Of a DNA stretch of 45,511 nt, positions 8,867 through 17,233 are shown piece by piece. The first letter of the stretch is position 1; each line of letters starts with the position of its first letter. Made by a program: the position numbers and the translations under genes. Origin of the DNA: Taibaiella sp. (lineage in GTDB: Bacteria > Bacteroidota > Bacteroidia > Chitinophagales > Chitinophagaceae); contig JAIOYR010000024.1 in the NCBI GenBank assembly GCA_021740995.1, forward strand, positions 1-45,511, given 5' to 3'. The notes beneath the pieces were generated by a model. The model was not told the DNA's origin. It saw only the letters and a list, made by a program, of their open reading frames with translations, and did no database searches.

Positions 8867-9024
8867 TTTACGTAGTCGAATGGCTAAAGTAGAAAGTAAA
8901 AAGGAAAAAGTAAAAGGAAACTAGGATTTTATGATTTTCTACGCAACAGAAAACGTTCAATGGTTGACAACTGGCCATCCGTTCCAATCTGCTATTTGCC
9001 GGAAGAGGCTTTCTAGACCAAAAA

Positions 9025-9051
9025 ATGACCCGCACGAAAAGTACGGGTCAT
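9025..9051 (-). terminator. Rho-independent terminator after the small membrane protein gene
   Basis: Read on the minus strand, this is an 8-bp GC-rich stem (ATGACCCG with CGGGTCAT), extendable past one mismatch, with a short A/T loop followed by TTTTTT. It lies about 30 bp beyond the stop of the gene at 9081-9461 and ends the two-gene unit with the DegT-family gene. Confidence 0.85.
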
Positions 9052-9080
9052 AGAAATTTAAGAATTACTGAAGAAAATAA

Positions 9081-9461
9081 CTAGCGATTTTCTCCCAGCT
9101 TATCCATCCAGTGTATTTCTACCTCTTTTTTGTTTGGTTTTTTATCCAGTATGTACCGAATAAGCAGGTAACCACCTATACCAAACAACTCTATGGTGAT
9201 GGCATGCAACGGATTATTGTTCAGCACTTCTTCCAATTGTTTGCTGGCAGCTAACCTCACTGCAGGGTCTATCGAGGATAACTGATCGAGATTTACAGAA
9301 TCGGCACAGAAGTTGTAAATAACCACCGCACATCCTATGAAAAGGCTTGTAATAAATGATATAACTGTAATACCTGCCCACAGCCAGCCATTGAGCCCTT
9401 TAAGTTTGGCCCGTACACTGTTTCTGAAGGCAAGATAAACCAGTAATATAAGTACAAACAT
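9081..9461 (-). CDS. Small predicted membrane protein, unknown function
   Basis: A 126-residue protein not matching any family I recognise. It has a hydrophobic N-terminus (about residues 1-12), a strong TM segment around residues 24-50 (LWAGITVISFITSLFIGCAV), a polar stretch of about 30 residues that includes LDQLSSIDPAVRLAASKQL, and another TM helix near 84-104. The C-terminus is charged (KKPNKKEVEIHWMDKLGENR) and likely cytoplasmic. Its ATG is 1 nt beyond the stop of the DegT-family gene upstream, implying translational coupling and a related role, perhaps in envelope sugar metabolism. A terminator follows. The functional link is inference from spacing only. Confidence 0.7.
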   Translation of the reverse strand: MFVLILLVYLAFRNSVRAKLKGLNGWLWAGITVISFITSLFIGCAVVIYNFCADSVNLDQLSSIDPAVRLAASKQLEEVLNNNPLHAITIELFGIGGYLLIRYILDKKPNKKEVEIHWMDKLGENR

Positions 9462-9462
9462 T

Positions 9463-10668
9463 TTATAAATTTTTCATGAACACTGTTACACTCTCCATTA
9501 CATGAGCAATCTGTTCTTCGCTCAGGCCATGGTGACATGCCAATAACATACCACCTCTCATTACTTTGTCAGACTCAGGATAACCGCCACTTGCCGCCTT
9601 GTGGGCTACATTCTTAAAACCCGGTTGACGCAGGATGTTGCCTGTGAACACAGTACGGGTCTGTATATTGCGTTTCTCCAGAAAAATCTGAAGATCTCTG
9701 CGAATAAACGGAGCCGTAGCACGAATCGTGGATGAATAAGCCAGCCATCCGGTACGTGAGTCGGGCAATTGTTTTGGTAGTATAAAGAACTCCTCGTACT
9801 GAGCAAAAAACTCGCGCATACGCAGGTAGTTTGCAGTCCGGGTATCTATATTTTGTGCCAGCTTGTTGAGCTGCACTATGCCAAAAGCTGCACCCATTTC
9901 TGATGGTTCAATATTGTAGCCCGGCTCTTCAAATACAAATTTTGCATCGTAAGGAATACCGTCAACTTCTACATTGAAGCGGTTTTCTATTTTTTCTGAT
10001 TCTACAAACAGCGAAGAGCTGCGACCCCAGCTACGCAAAAGGCGACCACGGTTGTAGTGCGCATCTTCATTTACACAGAGCATGCCGCCATTGCCACCAC
10101 AGTTGATGATATGCGAGCCATAGAAGCTGGTGGTGCTCATGTCTGTGAATCGGCCCGAAGATGAGCCACCTATTTCGGCACCCAATGTGTCTGCAGAGTC
10201 TTCAAGTACAAAAAGATTGTGTTTGTCAGCAATCTCACGGAGTGCTTTCCAATCAGGCAAATTGCCCATCAGGTTTGGAATGATCATAGCCTTGGTATTA
10301 GGCGTTATCATTTCCTCTACCTTGTTCGCATCCAGGTTATAAGTACCTTCCTCTACGTCTACGAAAGCCGGTATCCAGCCTTTCTTTACAATAGGTGCTA
10401 CCGTAGTAGAGAAGGTGAGAGCCGGAGTAATAATCTCTGCTCCTGGCTCATAGTCCATAAGGTCTGCGGCAAGGTATAAAGCCGAAGAACCACTATTGAC
10501 CATGATACCGTACTTCTTGTCATACAGTGTGGAAATTCGTTCTTCCATTTCCCGCACATTTTTTCCCATTTGAGTAGAGGTGCGCAGTACATTTACCACC
10601 GCCGCAACTTCATCTTCTCCATGTACTGTTCTGCCATAAGGCACATGTATGTAATCTGTCTGTAACAT
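9463..10668 (-). CDS. DegT/DnrJ/EryC1/StrS-family PLP enzyme with His at the lysine site (3-dehydratase-like)
   Basis: A 401-residue fold type I PLP enzyme of the sugar aminotransferase family. NSGSSALYLAADLM (about 58-71) binds the cofactor phosphate, and LEDSADTLGA (155-164) holds the Asp (D157) that contacts the pyridine nitrogen. The position where aminotransferases have the Schiff-base Lys reads SFYGSHIINCGGNGG, with His at 186. A His here marks the dehydratase branch (ColD and E1/RfbH), which removes the 3-hydroxyl of nucleotide 4-keto-6-deoxysugars using PMP. The Cys cluster that binds the [2Fe-2S] centre in E1/RfbH, near the RDWGR segment, is absent here (RSWGRSSSLF). A ColD-like reaction or a non-catalytic role is possible. 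No other sugar-nucleotide genes are nearby. It is coupled to a small membrane protein gene. Confidence 0.83.
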   Translation of the reverse strand: MLQTDYIHVPYGRTVHGEDEVAAVVNVLRTSTQMGKNVREMEERISTLYDKKYGIMVNSGSSALYLAADLMDYEPGAEIITPALTFSTTVAPIVKKGWIPAFVDVEEGTYNLDANKVEEMITPNTKAMIIPNLMGNLPDWKALREIADKHNLFVLEDSADTLGAEIGGSSSGRFTDMSTTSFYGSHIINCGGNGGMLCVNEDAHYNRGRLLRSWGRSSSLFVESEKIENRFNVEVDGIPYDAKFVFEEPGYNIEPSEMGAAFGIVQLNKLAQNIDTRTANYLRMREFFAQYEEFFILPKQLPDSRTGWLAYSSTIRATAPFIRRDLQIFLEKRNIQTRTVFTGNILRQPGFKNVAHKAASGGYPESDKVMRGGMLLACHHGLSEEQIAHVMESVTVFMKNL

Positions 10669-10773
10669 TGATTCAGCAAAATTAGATTGCGAATGTAAGT
10701 CTTCGCAGGGAATTAATAAAGTTAAATTGGTATACTTTGTGCTGATATAGTTATAAGCCGGAGGCCGGAAATA

Positions 10774-11508
10774 TTACTTTTTAGCTGTAGTTGGTTTAAA
10801 GAGGTCGCCAGACACCGTTTTGTTGATTTCTACGGTTTTGTAAACCATATCGCCGCCATAAGCATCGCTCGACTCTGTCATTGGTAGCACTATACCTTCG
10901 GGCTGCCGCTGAAAGTTGCTATAATTTACTACTACTTCATGTTCAGCGCCATCTGCTGTTTTGCCGATCACCTCGGTGCGAACCATGTAGTATGTTGTGG
11001 CATCGAAATAAGCTATCTGGTTGTTGCCTTCGTTATCAGTTATTGCCACTTTGAAGCAGGCAGCCTTGTCAAGCGTATCCATGCCGGAATAATTGGCTTT
11101 TGCAATAAAAGATTTGTCTGCAAGTTGAGACCTCCTGATATTAAGCATGAGTTTTGATTGGTTTACCTGATCCTTGCTCATTGGTGTGAGGGTATCCATA
11201 CCGGGCTGAATCGGCATGTACATCCATCCTGCTTTATCTGTAAGTATGATGAAGCACTCCATACCCATCACTGAAAGGTCTGTTCTCATTCCTTTGTTGT
11301 TGGCAATAGTTCGGGTAGTAGGTATTTCCATACCACCCATTTTCATATCTCCCGATAGCTTAAGGGTATTTATTTTGCTCCAGTTGTTCTCGCCCCCGGT
11401 AGCATCAATGTGTTTTTTTATTATTTCGTCACCTGTTTGGGCCGTGACTACTTTCGCCGTGCAGCAAATAGCTGCAAAGGCTATAAGAACGAATGGGTTT
11501 GATTTCAT
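10774..11508 (-). CDS. LolA-like periplasmic (outer-membrane lipoprotein-sorting) family protein
   Basis: A 244-residue exported protein with signal peptide MKSNPFVLIAFAAICCTAKV and cleavage near VTAQ. The opening of the mature part, GDEIIKKHIDATGGENNWSKINTLKLSGDM, followed by repeated strands and a late IVLPMTESSDAYGGDMVYK segment, matches the LolA/LolB-like 'outer membrane lipoprotein-sorting' family widespread in Bacteroidota. These form an open beta-barrel that can hold an acyl chain or other hydrophobic ligand. The true LolA role is unproven, since Bacteroidota encode many paralogs. It lies 59 bp downstream of holA on the same strand. Two TAAATTTG sequences in this gap (minus strand) are candidate promoters. 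Confidence 0.7.
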   Translation of the reverse strand: MKSNPFVLIAFAAICCTAKVVTAQTGDEIIKKHIDATGGENNWSKINTLKLSGDMKMGGMEIPTTRTIANNKGMRTDLSVMGMECFIILTDKAGWMYMPIQPGMDTLTPMSKDQVNQSKLMLNIRRSQLADKSFIAKANYSGMDTLDKAACFKVAITDNEGNNQIAYFDATTYYMVRTEVIGKTADGAEHEVVVNYSNFQRQPEGIVLPMTESSDAYGGDMVYKTVEINKTVSGDLFKPTTAKK

Positions 11509-11567
11509 TTTGGTTGTAGATTATTTGAATAATAATTTTCCTCAAATTTAGATAAATGCTCTCAAAT

Positions 11568-12593
11568 TTATGATTCCAGCATTTGTCCTATCATTTCTTT
11601 CAGTAATTCTTTGTCGCCGGCAGTGCTTTTTATGCCTACGGCCATTGTGTTATACTTTGCCAGTAGCAGCAGGCAGCGTTCTACCCGGTGCAGCGGCCAG
11701 TGCTGCAGCGATGCCATCACATCCTTTGCAAACCATGGCGACATTCCCATGGCGGCAGCAGCTTCTTTATCGGTCTTGCCCCGCACAAAATTGGCAATAT
11801 ACAACCGGTTGAAGTGCGTGTAAAATGCACCTATTAGCAGGGGCATTGGTGCAGCCTTGGTATTGCCAAGGAAGTAAGAAAGCATGGCATACAGTTTTTC
11901 GCGGTTGTTGCCGGTGAGGGTAGGTGCCAGATCAAAGATGTTGTACTCCTTACTGATACCAATGTACCTGGCTATCAGTTGCATGGTTAGCTGTTTTTCA
12001 TCGGGCACATTGATGCGTATTTTCTCAATCTCATTGGCTATTTTCTGCAGGTCGCTGCCCAGATACGATGCTAATACTTCAGCTTCCTTCCTGCCTACAT
12101 GAAAACCTGTTTCCCGCCCGAATTCCTCAATCCAGTCAGGTAATTTGTCTTCTTTTATTTTGTCCGAGGTAAAGTGAATACCTTTTTCTTTTACCCGTTT
12201 CACAAACTTTGTGCGCACATCTGCTTTCTTAAACGGGTGCTCTATCAGGAATACAGTATGCGCGGCAGGTTTTTCTACATAATTCAGTAATGAGTTAAGA
12301 CCTTTTTCATCATCATCGCCCCCTTTCAGTTGTGCAGCATCTCTTAGTATCACTACCTGTTTTTCAGAGAACATGGGGAAGCGCTTACAGGCATTTAACA
12401 CATCTGTCCAGTTGGCATCTTTTCCATAGAGTATGGTCAGGTTGAAATCCCGTTCAGCTTCTGTAAGTATCTCTTGCTCAAAAATGTTCCTCAACTTATC
12501 CAGATAGTATGGCTCTTCTCCGTCTATTAAATAGATGGGTGCATATTGCTTTAGCTTTATGGACTGCAGTATCTTTTTGTATTCGGCGTTCAT
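11568..12593 (-). CDS. holA: DNA polymerase III subunit delta
   Basis: Clamp-loader subunit that opens the sliding clamp during chromosome replication, 341 residues as usual. The N-terminus (KLKQYAPIYLIDGEEPYYLDKL) matches the Pol III delta AAA+-like domain, and MFSEKQVVILRDAAQL is the typical segment after the first strands. A middle portion with LASYLGSDLQKIANEIEKI and a C-terminal helical part (LLIGAFYTHFNRLYIANFVRG, then MSPWFAKDVMASLQHW and a final KELLKEMIGQML) complete the three-domain layout. The delta AAA+ domain lacks a working Walker A, as is normal. It is followed by the LolA-like gene, but the gap between them carries possible promoter boxes. Confidence 0.92.
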   Translation of the reverse strand: MNAEYKKILQSIKLKQYAPIYLIDGEEPYYLDKLRNIFEQEILTEAERDFNLTILYGKDANWTDVLNACKRFPMFSEKQVVILRDAAQLKGGDDDEKGLNSLLNYVEKPAAHTVFLIEHPFKKADVRTKFVKRVKEKGIHFTSDKIKEDKLPDWIEEFGRETGFHVGRKEAEVLASYLGSDLQKIANEIEKIRINVPDEKQLTMQLIARYIGISKEYNIFDLAPTLTGNNREKLYAMLSYFLGNTKAAPMPLLIGAFYTHFNRLYIANFVRGKTDKEAAAAMGMSPWFAKDVMASLQHWPLHRVERCLLLLAKYNTMAVGIKSTAGDKELLKEMIGQMLES

Positions 12594-12734
12594 TTGCGGT
12601 GTGAAAATAATGAAAAAAGAAAACAGAAATTGTGGATATTACTTTTACTGTGAAGGAATAGGATTTATATGGGTGATGAATATACTTATCCACCTTGTGT
12701 CAGCAAATAATATGCATCTTAGTATATTGGGCGT

Positions 12735-12742
12735 TATTTTTG
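12735..12742 (+). promoter_or_regulatory. -7 box TATTTTTG before the DUF1835 gene
   Basis: Perfect TAnnTTTG match ending 20 nt before the ATG at 12763. No convincing TTTG was seen at the -33 distance. It supports independent transcription away from the divergent holA. Confidence 0.4.
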
Positions 12743-12762
12743 CTGTTTAAGTAATTAAAGCA

Positions 12763-13599
12763 ATGATTTACCACATAGTAATAGGTGATATGGCGGCTAC
12801 ACCTCTGGAAGCGGCAATAGCTGCAACCCCGGAAATGGCAGGAGAGATTGTAGTTATTAAAGACCTGCTGAACATTGGGCCAATCCAAAAGACTGAAGAC
12901 GGACAGAAGTTCTCTGAACTACGTAGCGCGTTCTGGCAACAGGTAGTAGTGAATGAAAAGAACCCGGTGGTGGTGGATGATACAGAGCGGATATTGCAGG
13001 TAAGTGCTGCAATGGCTGGAAACGAGGAAGCGAAAGCATGGGTGTGGGTTGCACCCTGGCCGGCAGATATATGCACATTGCTTTGGCTTACCAAGTATCT
13101 GGGTAAGTATCCCGGTCGCTTTTTTGCAATTAATATTGCCGGGCTTCCTTTTCTGGATGAAAATGGAAAGGTATTTTACCCAAAGAACATCAGTGAATTA
13201 CAACCCAAAGAAGTAGCCAAAGCCCGGCGGCTAGCCCGGCAGGTAAGTTTTGCAGAGATAGAGGTGGATACTGATGAGTGGCGCAGATTGGTGGCAGACA
13301 ATGCGGGTATTCGTACTCTGGAGGGCGGTAAACGAATAATATCCCGAAGCGATGATTTTTATGATGGTCAGTTGTTGAGTTTCTGCTCACAGCAGTTTCA
13401 GAAGGCGTCAAAGATCGTAAATCAGGCGATGTCAAAGTTCAATATGCCAACAGGCGACTTGTATCTGGGGTGGCGATTGAGGATTATGGTAACAAAAGAA
13501 AAACTGCAAATGCTGGGTGATACAACTAAAGCCCTCAAAGATTTTGATGTGAAGTTGCCTAGCGGTTTGTTGGAGTTTGGCGAGTCAGTTACTACATAA
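12763..13599 (+). CDS. DUF1835 domain protein, unknown function
   Basis: A 278-residue cytoplasmic protein. The first strand MIYHIVIGDMAATPLEAAI has the hallmark of the DUF1835 family: a hydrophobic strand followed by GD and a helix. The segment IVVIKDLLNIGPIQ ('D.L..GP') is another conserved part. A central W-rich region (VWVAPWPADICTLLWLTKYL) and a C-terminal helical part resembling the DUF3658 domain usually found with DUF1835 follow. No catalytic function is established for this family. No partner gene is evident; it lies between divergent holA and a convergent secreted unknown, and ends 19 bp from the latter. Confidence 0.75.
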   Translation: MIYHIVIGDMAATPLEAAIAATPEMAGEIVVIKDLLNIGPIQKTEDGQKFSELRSAFWQQVVVNEKNPVVVDDTERILQVSAAMAGNEEAKAWVWVAPWPADICTLLWLTKYLGKYPGRFFAINIAGLPFLDENGKVFYPKNISELQPKEVAKARRLARQVSFAEIEVDTDEWRRLVADNAGIRTLEGGKRIISRSDDFYDGQLLSFCSQQFQKASKIVNQAMSKFNMPTGDLYLGWRLRIMVTKEKLQMLGDTTKALKDFDVKLPSGLLEFGESVTT

Positions 13600-13618
13600 T
13601 CTATTGCATCTCTGAGTG

Positions 13619-14539
13619 CTATTTCCGCTCTTTATATTTGTAACGAACTATTTTGCCGTTGTTAACTTTTGTCGTGGCTATAGTTATCATACAGTTTGAG
13701 AAATTGGTAAAAGTGAATTCATAATCCTTGCAGCCTGGGTCTGATAATATCGATTGATTTTTGGCGATTACCCGCTTCACATAGGCAATTTTTGTGCCTG
13801 GGTTTACCTTGTCGGCAATGCCAACAGGCAGTGTGGCAAAACATTTTACGGGAATGTTGCCCGCTGGTTCGCTGAACTTCTTGGTTACCTGAAATTCGGG
13901 AAAATATACAGACCGTTCCTTCACTTTGCCATTCTCTCCATAGGTGTATGTTTCAATATGTATCACATCTTTGTTATTGTCATTAAGGCGCACTTCTTTG
14001 AGCATAACATTTTTTTCGTCGTAGTACATTTTCGTGTAGAACTCTATTCTGTTATTGAAGTAAGAACTTTCAACTACAATTCTATCACCTGCTTTTTTGT
14101 CTATTATGTATTCATATTGTTTTCTGTAACTATTGCCATTTAGCTTATTATCTTTGTAATGGTAGCGTTTGCGGTTTTTATCATCGTACTTCCACTCATT
14201 TATTTCCACAATAGCATCGTCTTTATATTCTTCAGTTTTTAGCAATTGTTTTTTAGCATTCATGTAGTGTATTGTCTTGTATATTGCATTATCTCTGTTT
14301 TTGTAGTATTCTGTCATGGTTACCAGGCTATCGGTAGATACATAGGTTTTGGAGCTATCAGTGATGTATAGCCGGGCACTGTCAGTATGAGTATAGCTAC
14401 ATGTATATTCATGAATTATCTGTCCTGTATTGTATGTTTTCCACACTGTTTTGAATGTGTGCTGTGCATAGCTGCTGCCGATTACTAGCTGGTAGATCAA
14501 TAGAAATACAGAAAACTTTATTGGTATGAGTAATTTCAT
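13619..14539 (-). CDS. Secreted protein of unknown function
   Basis: A 306-residue protein with a signal peptide (MKLLIPIKFSVFLLIYQLVI, cleavage after SSYA). The mature part is rich in Tyr, Lys, Asp and Asn and consists of short repeated strand motifs such as EWKYDDKNRKRYHYKDNKL, KMYYDEKNVMLKEVRL and ETYTYGENGKVKERSVYF. This is the pattern of RHS/YD-like or MORN-like antiparallel strands seen in many Bacteroidota secreted proteins. The C-terminus holds a possible Cys pair (GCKDYEF and FSNCMIT). No T9SS sorting domain is visible, so it is probably periplasmic. I do not recognise a specific family. It is followed upstream by the largest gene-poor gap in the window. Confidence 0.7.
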   Translation of the reverse strand: MKLLIPIKFSVFLLIYQLVIGSSYAQHTFKTVWKTYNTGQIIHEYTCSYTHTDSARLYITDSSKTYVSTDSLVTMTEYYKNRDNAIYKTIHYMNAKKQLLKTEEYKDDAIVEINEWKYDDKNRKRYHYKDNKLNGNSYRKQYEYIIDKKAGDRIVVESSYFNNRIEFYTKMYYDEKNVMLKEVRLNDNNKDVIHIETYTYGENGKVKERSVYFPEFQVTKKFSEPAGNIPVKCFATLPVGIADKVNPGTKIAYVKRVIAKNQSILSDPGCKDYEFTFTNFSNCMITIATTKVNNGKIVRYKYKERK

Positions 14540-15495
14540 GTTTTGTGAAGTGTGCTACAAAATAGGAACTATGTTTATTTTTTACTGATTTTATTTATCA
14601 CATAATGTGGATAGTGAGTGGCAAAGGCTGAATAAGTATACTGAATATGTAGTCTGAAATACATTTTTTTCAGTGCCTGGCAATAAATATACGTTGAATT
14701 AAAACGTACTTTTTTATAGAAAATTATAGCTGGTACTAACAGATGTTTGTTGCTTAGGGCTGGTTTGGTTTGTGGTAAAATTGTTGCCACAGTGGTTACT
14801 ACTATCTGGTTTTATATCGCCAAAAGTGCTAAATAACACAGTGGAATTGGTGCATATTCGGTTGGGTTGTAGTCAGTTCATAAATTGCTTTCACCTCAGG
14901 CGGGTATTTCTTTTAAGTAGGTAGACTTTTGTCCTTTTGTCTGTTTATGGGTCAGATAGGTTCTTGCGTCCCACTAAATTTCTGTTTTGCATTTTTTAGC
15001 ACCCTGATATTACCTTATCAGTCTATAAGGTTTATGCTTCGGTTAATGTCATTACAAGCATTACTGCTTACCTGATGATAGGTTGCTTTGCTGATTTTGC
15101 AGCATTTTCTGTTGTTTTTAGCAGCTATGCCGCTATTGATGATTTTACCTGTGATTTGTGCTGCAGTGTTTTTCTTTATTAGATTTGCAGCAAAAAAACA
15201 TCTTATTAGTCATTTACAGGTTGGTATATTATTTCGGTTTAGTCTTCCTTATTACTCACTACTTTTGGCACGGTATACTTCCTTTTCAATTTTATAATAA
15301 GGGCATCATGTTTTTAAAATATTTAAAGTATTTTTTGTAGTAGAATCATGGTTTTTTTTACCGGTGTTTGTATATCTGGAGAATATGAAAAGTATTTTCC
15401 GCTATCAAATTTCTGCAATCTGCTAAGGATTAAACTAGCTACCTTTGCAAACTGATTATTGAACTATCTATAATCATTGCGGTACATAACAGAAT
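14540..15495. other. 956-bp intergenic region with no convincing gene
   Basis: No ORF here has family resemblance or convincing coding character; two short open frames (71 and 69 codons) look spurious. The region is AT-rich with many T-runs. The only elements I can support are the thiL promoter box at 15440-15447 and possible divergent promoter sequence near 14555. No tRNA, and no TPP-riboswitch core sequence was found before thiL. It may hold a decayed gene or a small RNA. Confidence 0.5.
15440..15447 (+). promoter_or_regulatory. -7 box TACCTTTG upstream of thiL
   Basis: Perfect TAnnTTTG match; transcription would start near 15454, leaving a leader of about 42 nt before the thiL ATG. The -33 element is weak (TTCTG near 15411). 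Confidence 0.5.
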
Positions 15496-16518
15496 ATGAG
15501 AACAGAAATAGCTTCGTTGGGTGAATTTGGGTTGATAGACCACCTGACAAAAAACAACGATACCCTACAGGCTGGAACCATACTGAGCATAGGCGACGAT
15601 GCTGCAGTCATAGACCAGTTTGGCAGGCAATCGGTAATTTCTACCGATATGCTGGTAGAGGGTATTCACTTTGATCTGATGTATACGCCGCTCAAGCATC
15701 TGGGATACAAAGCGGTTGCTGTAAATCTCTCAGATATATGTGCCATGATGGCGACACCTACCCACATTACGCTAAGTATAGCTTTGTCAAACAAGATATC
15801 GGTAGAGGCGCTCGAAGAGTTTTATGAAGGTGTTTATGCTGCCTGCGAGAAGTATGGTGTAGACCTGATAGGAGGCGACACAACCAGCACCAAATCAGGC
15901 TTTATAATAAGTGTTACAGCAATAGGTGAGGTTGCTCCCGATAAGTATGTGACCCGCAGTGGCGCCCGCCCCACAGACCTTATTTGTGTTTCAGGCAATC
16001 TAGGTGCTGCATATCTTGGTTTACAGTTGCTGGAGCGCGAAAAAAAGATATTCCTCGAAAACCCCGGCATTCAGCCCGACCTGCAACAGCAGGCTTACGT
16101 GATAGGTAGAATACTGAAGCCCGAACCACGTGCCGATATTACAGAATGGCTGCAGGAAAACGAGATTGTACCCACATCAATGATAGATGTAAGCGATGGG
16201 CTCAGCTCTGAGTTATTGCACATTTGTGGCAACAGCAATGTAGGATGTACCATATATGAGGATAAAATACCGGTACATGACGAGACGAAATCTGTAGCAG
16301 ACATGTTTGGCGTGTCTGTTGTGACTTGTGCCCTGAGTGGTGGTGAAGATTATGAGTTGCTTTTTACAATAAGGCAGGAAGACTATGAAAAGGTAGTGCG
16401 CAACAATAGTATAAGTGTTATTGGTTATGTGACTGGTAAAGATGAAGGCGCCGTTTTACAAACAAAAGGTGGCAATAAACATGCGCTCACCGCACAAGGC
16501 TGGAATGCCTTTGCATAA
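15496..16518 (+). CDS. thiL: Thiamine-monophosphate kinase
   Basis: Phosphorylates thiamine monophosphate with ATP to give thiamine diphosphate, the last step of the cofactor pathway, in the cytoplasm. The 340-residue protein has all family landmarks of the PurM-like fold: LGEFGLIDHL at the N-terminus, SIGDDAAVI (about 31-39) and STDMLVEGIHF, the metal/phosphate-binding acidic loops; VNLSDICAM; LIGGDTTS (about 128-135); and DVSDGLSSEL and SGGEDYELLFT in the C-terminal half. Other thi genes are absent, and no TPP riboswitch was found in its 5' region. It is followed on the same strand by an EGF-like lipoprotein and gldA, but gaps of 62-101 bp argue for separate promoters. Confidence 0.95.
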   Translation: MRTEIASLGEFGLIDHLTKNNDTLQAGTILSIGDDAAVIDQFGRQSVISTDMLVEGIHFDLMYTPLKHLGYKAVAVNLSDICAMMATPTHITLSIALSNKISVEALEEFYEGVYAACEKYGVDLIGGDTTSTKSGFIISVTAIGEVAPDKYVTRSGARPTDLICVSGNLGAAYLGLQLLEREKKIFLENPGIQPDLQQQAYVIGRILKPEPRADITEWLQENEIVPTSMIDVSDGLSSELLHICGNSNVGCTIYEDKIPVHDETKSVADMFGVSVVTCALSGGEDYELLFTIRQEDYEKVVRNNSISVIGYVTGKDEGAVLQTKGGNKHALTAQGWNAFA

Positions 16519-16580
16519 TTTTTATCTTCAGTTTTTTGCCTGCTCAAAAATATATTCTATCTTAGTACAAATATTTACTC

Positions 16581-17132
16581 ATGAAGTTTTGGAGACAAAT
16601 TTTATTGACCTTTTCTCTGTTTGCCGCTATCATTGGCACTGCTGTGCTTACCTCTTGTGAAAAAAATTCTTGTGACGGTATAGATTGCCTCAACGGTGGC
16701 TCTTGCGGACATGGTGTATGTACCTGCCCTCCGGGATATGAAGATCCTGTTTGTGGCACCAAATCTGTAACCAGATATTTGGGTACATACGGTGGTTTTA
16801 CCACCTGCGATAACGGTGCACCTACCATTGACACCGTGACTGTAATGGCCGCCAGCAGGGGGCCTCTCACAGTAGATGTGTATTATAAAAGCCTTAAGCC
16901 AAAGGTACTCCAGGGATATGTAAGCAGCAATGAGAGTACTTATTCAATTGTAGTTACCAACAACGACAGTAGTAAAGCAGGTTCCCTGAATTACCTGAGG
17001 GTTTTTACCATCACTTTACAAGCGGACAAAAGTCTGAAATTGCACAAATACGAGCATGACTATGTAGCTGAGCCTGTTCTGGATACATTTCAGTATAGCT
17101 GCGAGTTTCTGGGTACTAAAATAAAATATTAA
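16581..17132 (+). CDS. EGF-like domain lipoprotein
   Basis: A 183-residue predicted lipoprotein. The signal peptide ends in the lipobox LTSC, placing the acylated Cys at about residue 26. Directly after it lies a compact Cys-rich module, SCDGIDCLNGGSCGHGVC followed by TCPPGYEDPVC, with the six-Cys spacing of an EGF-like domain. The remaining 125 residues form a beta-rich region beginning RYLGTYGG, a strand pattern commonly found behind this module in Bacteroidota lipoproteins of unknown function. Probably exposed on the outer membrane or in the periplasm. A box-like TATCTTAG lies just upstream at about 16558. No function can be assigned. Confidence 0.75.
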   Translation: MKFWRQILLTFSLFAAIIGTAVLTSCEKNSCDGIDCLNGGSCGHGVCTCPPGYEDPVCGTKSVTRYLGTYGGFTTCDNGAPTIDTVTVMAASRGPLTVDVYYKSLKPKVLQGYVSSNESTYSIVVTNNDSSKAGSLNYLRVFTITLQADKSLKLHKYEHDYVAEPVLDTFQYSCEFLGTKIKY

Positions 17133-17233
17133 TATTTTATTTATTTCGGTTGCATTCTGAAAGGAAAGTTGTCTGTTCCTGCTGTATATATTATTTTATT
17201 TTGCAGTCGAAATAATACGGTTTTTATTAAATC

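Noticed and set aside
14575-14790. 71-codon minus-strand frame in the gap before thiL
   Set aside because: Composition and lack of similarity suggest chance; left as intergenic.
15088-15297. 69-codon hydrophobic plus-strand frame before thiL
   Set aside because: Hydrophobicity arises from T-rich DNA; no homolog recognised and no promoter close upstream.
15040-15495. TPP riboswitch before thiL
   Set aside because: The conserved CTGAGA and ACC(T)GATC...GGATAATACC cores are not present in the leader.
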